Shown piece after piece: positions 20,754-21,383 of a stretch of DNA of 21,383 nucleotides. Below the pieces are notes generated by a model. It was given only the letters and a program-made list of their open reading frames with translations. It ran no database searches and was not told the DNA's origin. Within the stretch, counting starts at the first letter, position 1. Each line of letters begins with the position of its first letter. The stretch comes from Bacillota bacterium (GTDB lineage Bacteria > Bacillota > Clostridia > Christensenellales > Aristaeellaceae): positions 1-21,383 of the forward strand of contig JAEYCB010000065.1 of the NCBI GenBank assembly GCA_023404345.1. Reading direction: 5' to 3'. The translations under genes were made by a program, and so were the position numbers.

Positions 20754-21197
20754 ATGTTGCGAGGCATCCCTGACATCATCGGTTCTGATCTTCTCAAAGC
20801 GCTGGCAGACACGGGACATGGGGATCTGATCGCTATTGTGGATCATTTCTATCCGCCCATCACCAAGGCCCCAAATGCCGTAAGCATCCAGGCCAAGGGC
20901 TGCGGCGTGGCGCAGATGCTGGACGCCATTCTCAAATTGGTGCCCCTGGACGTGGATTTTGAAAAGTATCCCATCCAGTACATGGTTCCGGACGCGGATT
21001 CCGGCATCACGCTGGAAAGCTCGCCCGTCTGGGACGGCGTGAAGGAGGTCGTGGTGAAAAACGGCTACGACGTCAGCTGTGTGGGCGAAATCGAACGTAC
21101 CAAGTTCTATGAAAAGGCGGGACGGGCCTATGTGACCGTCTGCACCAGCGAAACCAAACCCTTCGGCTGCGTCATCCTTCAAAAAGGCGTGATGTAA
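20754..21197 (+). CDS. FucU/RbsD-family sugar mutarotase
   Basis: A 147-aa protein of the RbsD/FucU family, whose decameric enzymes interconvert anomers of free sugars. The alignment with E. coli FucU, recalled from memory, is direct: MLRGIPDIIGSDLLKALADT with GHGD at 21-24 (H22), then a DHFYP segment (D30) and the FYEKAGRAYVTV tyrosine (Y119), ending ILQKGVM. These are the catalytic histidine, aspartate and tyrosine positions. The FucU branch acts on L-fucose and the RbsD branch on ribose; the sequence reads closer to FucU, but its operon with deoC suggests a deoxyribose- or nucleoside-derived sugar. The ATG at 20754 is ten bases from AAGGAGG. No fucose pathway genes are in the window. Confidence 0.9.
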   Translation: MLRGIPDIIGSDLLKALADTGHGDLIAIVDHFYPPITKAPNAVSIQAKGCGVAQMLDAILKLVPLDVDFEKYPIQYMVPDADSGITLESSPVWDGVKEVVVKNGYDVSCVGEIERTKFYEKAGRAYVTVCTSETKPFGCVILQKGVM

Positions 21198-21220
21198 ACC
21201 CACGGAAGTCCAAATAGTCA

Positions 21221-21249
21221 AGGCGGCGGGCAGAGGTGAACCGCCGCCT
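21221..21249 (+). terminator. Terminator stem of the deoC-fucU operon, apparently cut by an IS
   Basis: A perfect 9-bp GC stem AGGCGGCGG (21221-21229) / CCGCCGCCT (21241-21249) with an 11-nt loop lies 23 bases after the mutarotase stop. The expected U-tract is missing: directly after the stem comes TGTCAAGAAGACAGG, which I read as the end of the neighbouring insertion sequence. Confidence 0.6.
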
Positions 21250-21383
21250 GTCAAGAAGACAGGTAAAAAAAGAAAAATTACGCCACGAGGGTCTGGTTCC
21301 TGTAAGCAAGGGGAGCCAGACCCTTTAACTTAGCTTGAAGCCGCCTTGTATTGTAAAAGTCTATGTATTCGTCGATGGCTTTC
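21249..21383 (-). mobile_element. End of an IS3-family insertion sequence (partial)
   Basis: From 21249 to the right edge the DNA holds an IS-like end: TG dinucleotide, a CCTGTC-AAGAA-GACAGG dyad (21247-21263), an A-rich stretch and then the transposase 3' end on the minus strand. IS3-family elements usually have TG...CA termini and the transposase stop close to one end, as here. The outer boundary at 21249 is inferred; the other end is outside the window. Confidence 0.7.
21278..21383 (-). CDS. IS3-family transposase OrfB, C-terminal 34 residues
   Basis: The gene enters from the right edge and ends with TAA at 21278-21280. The visible 34 residues begin KAIDEYIDFYNTRRLQAKL and finish with KGLAPLAYRNQTLVA. 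The I-x-x-YI-x-FYNxxRxQxKL-x-GLxPxxYR pattern is the hallmark of the C-terminus of IS3-family DDE transposases (rve integrase core plus tail). The catalytic DDE part lies beyond the window. An 8-9 bp inverted repeat inside this coding end (AGGGTCTGG ... CCAGACCCT, 21289-21327) is part of the frame. Confidence 0.88.
   Translation of the reverse strand, partial: KAIDEYIDFYNTRRLQAKLKGLAPLAYRNQTLVA

Noticed and set aside
21289..21327. AGGGTCTGG/CCAGACCCT hairpin followed by TTT as a plus-strand terminator
   Set aside because: It lies within the transposase coding end and its symmetry is explained well enough by the codons; only three Ts follow, so a role in termination is not supported.

Overview
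The window looks like a GC-rich, gut-type Bacillota (class Clostridia) chromosome. The signs are strong AAGGAGG-type ribosome binding sites about 8 nt from the start, TTG and GTG starts, good sigma-A promoters, the dgt-dnaG-rpoD macromolecular-synthesis block followed by trmK and a Nif3-family gene, and a ParA/ParB module typical of clostridial integrative elements. I cannot name a genus; Christensenellales-like is only a guess.

Layout from left to right. (1) Bases 1 to about 2830 are accessory DNA: the first codons of a probable IS1182-type transposase running off the left edge, parB, parA (starts overlapping by 47 bp), a 54-aa element-type protein, and a repeat-containing non-coding tract. 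This segment abuts the 3' end of rpsI, a place where integrative elements of Firmicutes are known to insert, so it is probably one end of an integrative or conjugative element. (2) 2828-3882 holds the rplM-rpsI ribosomal operon with a strong promoter, a leader hairpin and a perfect terminator. (3) 3928-8656 is a four-gene minus-strand operon: a DUF5058-type membrane protein, a second small polytopic membrane protein, a membrane-anchored M20 metallopeptidase and a 573-aa GT-C-like membrane protein. It reads as an uncharacterised two-subunit membrane system tied to a peptidase, and is the most interesting set here. (4) 8674-16283, all minus strand, is the housekeeping block dgt, dnaG, rpoD, trmK, Nif3-like, C4 zinc-ribbon coiled-coil protein, then pyrimidine-nucleoside phosphorylase behind a terminator-like hairpin. 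(5) 16367-18906, plus strand, is dnaX coupled directly to rsmA, facing a convergent unknown membrane protein with a degenerate Mrr-nuclease-like domain (18913-19746). (6) 19893-21197, plus strand, is deoC followed by a FucU/RbsD-type sugar mutarotase. (7) The right edge carries the C-terminus of an IS3-family transposase, apparently inserted into the terminator of the deoC-fucU operon.

Functional links: nucleoside phosphorylase plus DeoC form the deoxyribonucleoside salvage route (deoxyribose-1-phosphate, then after isomerisation deoxyribose-5-phosphate to acetaldehyde and glyceraldehyde-3-phosphate). dgt, dnaG, rpoD and dnaX cover dNTP control, priming, transcription initiation and the clamp loader. 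No tRNA, rRNA or CRISPR array was seen. All family assignments come from reading motifs by eye; no search was run.
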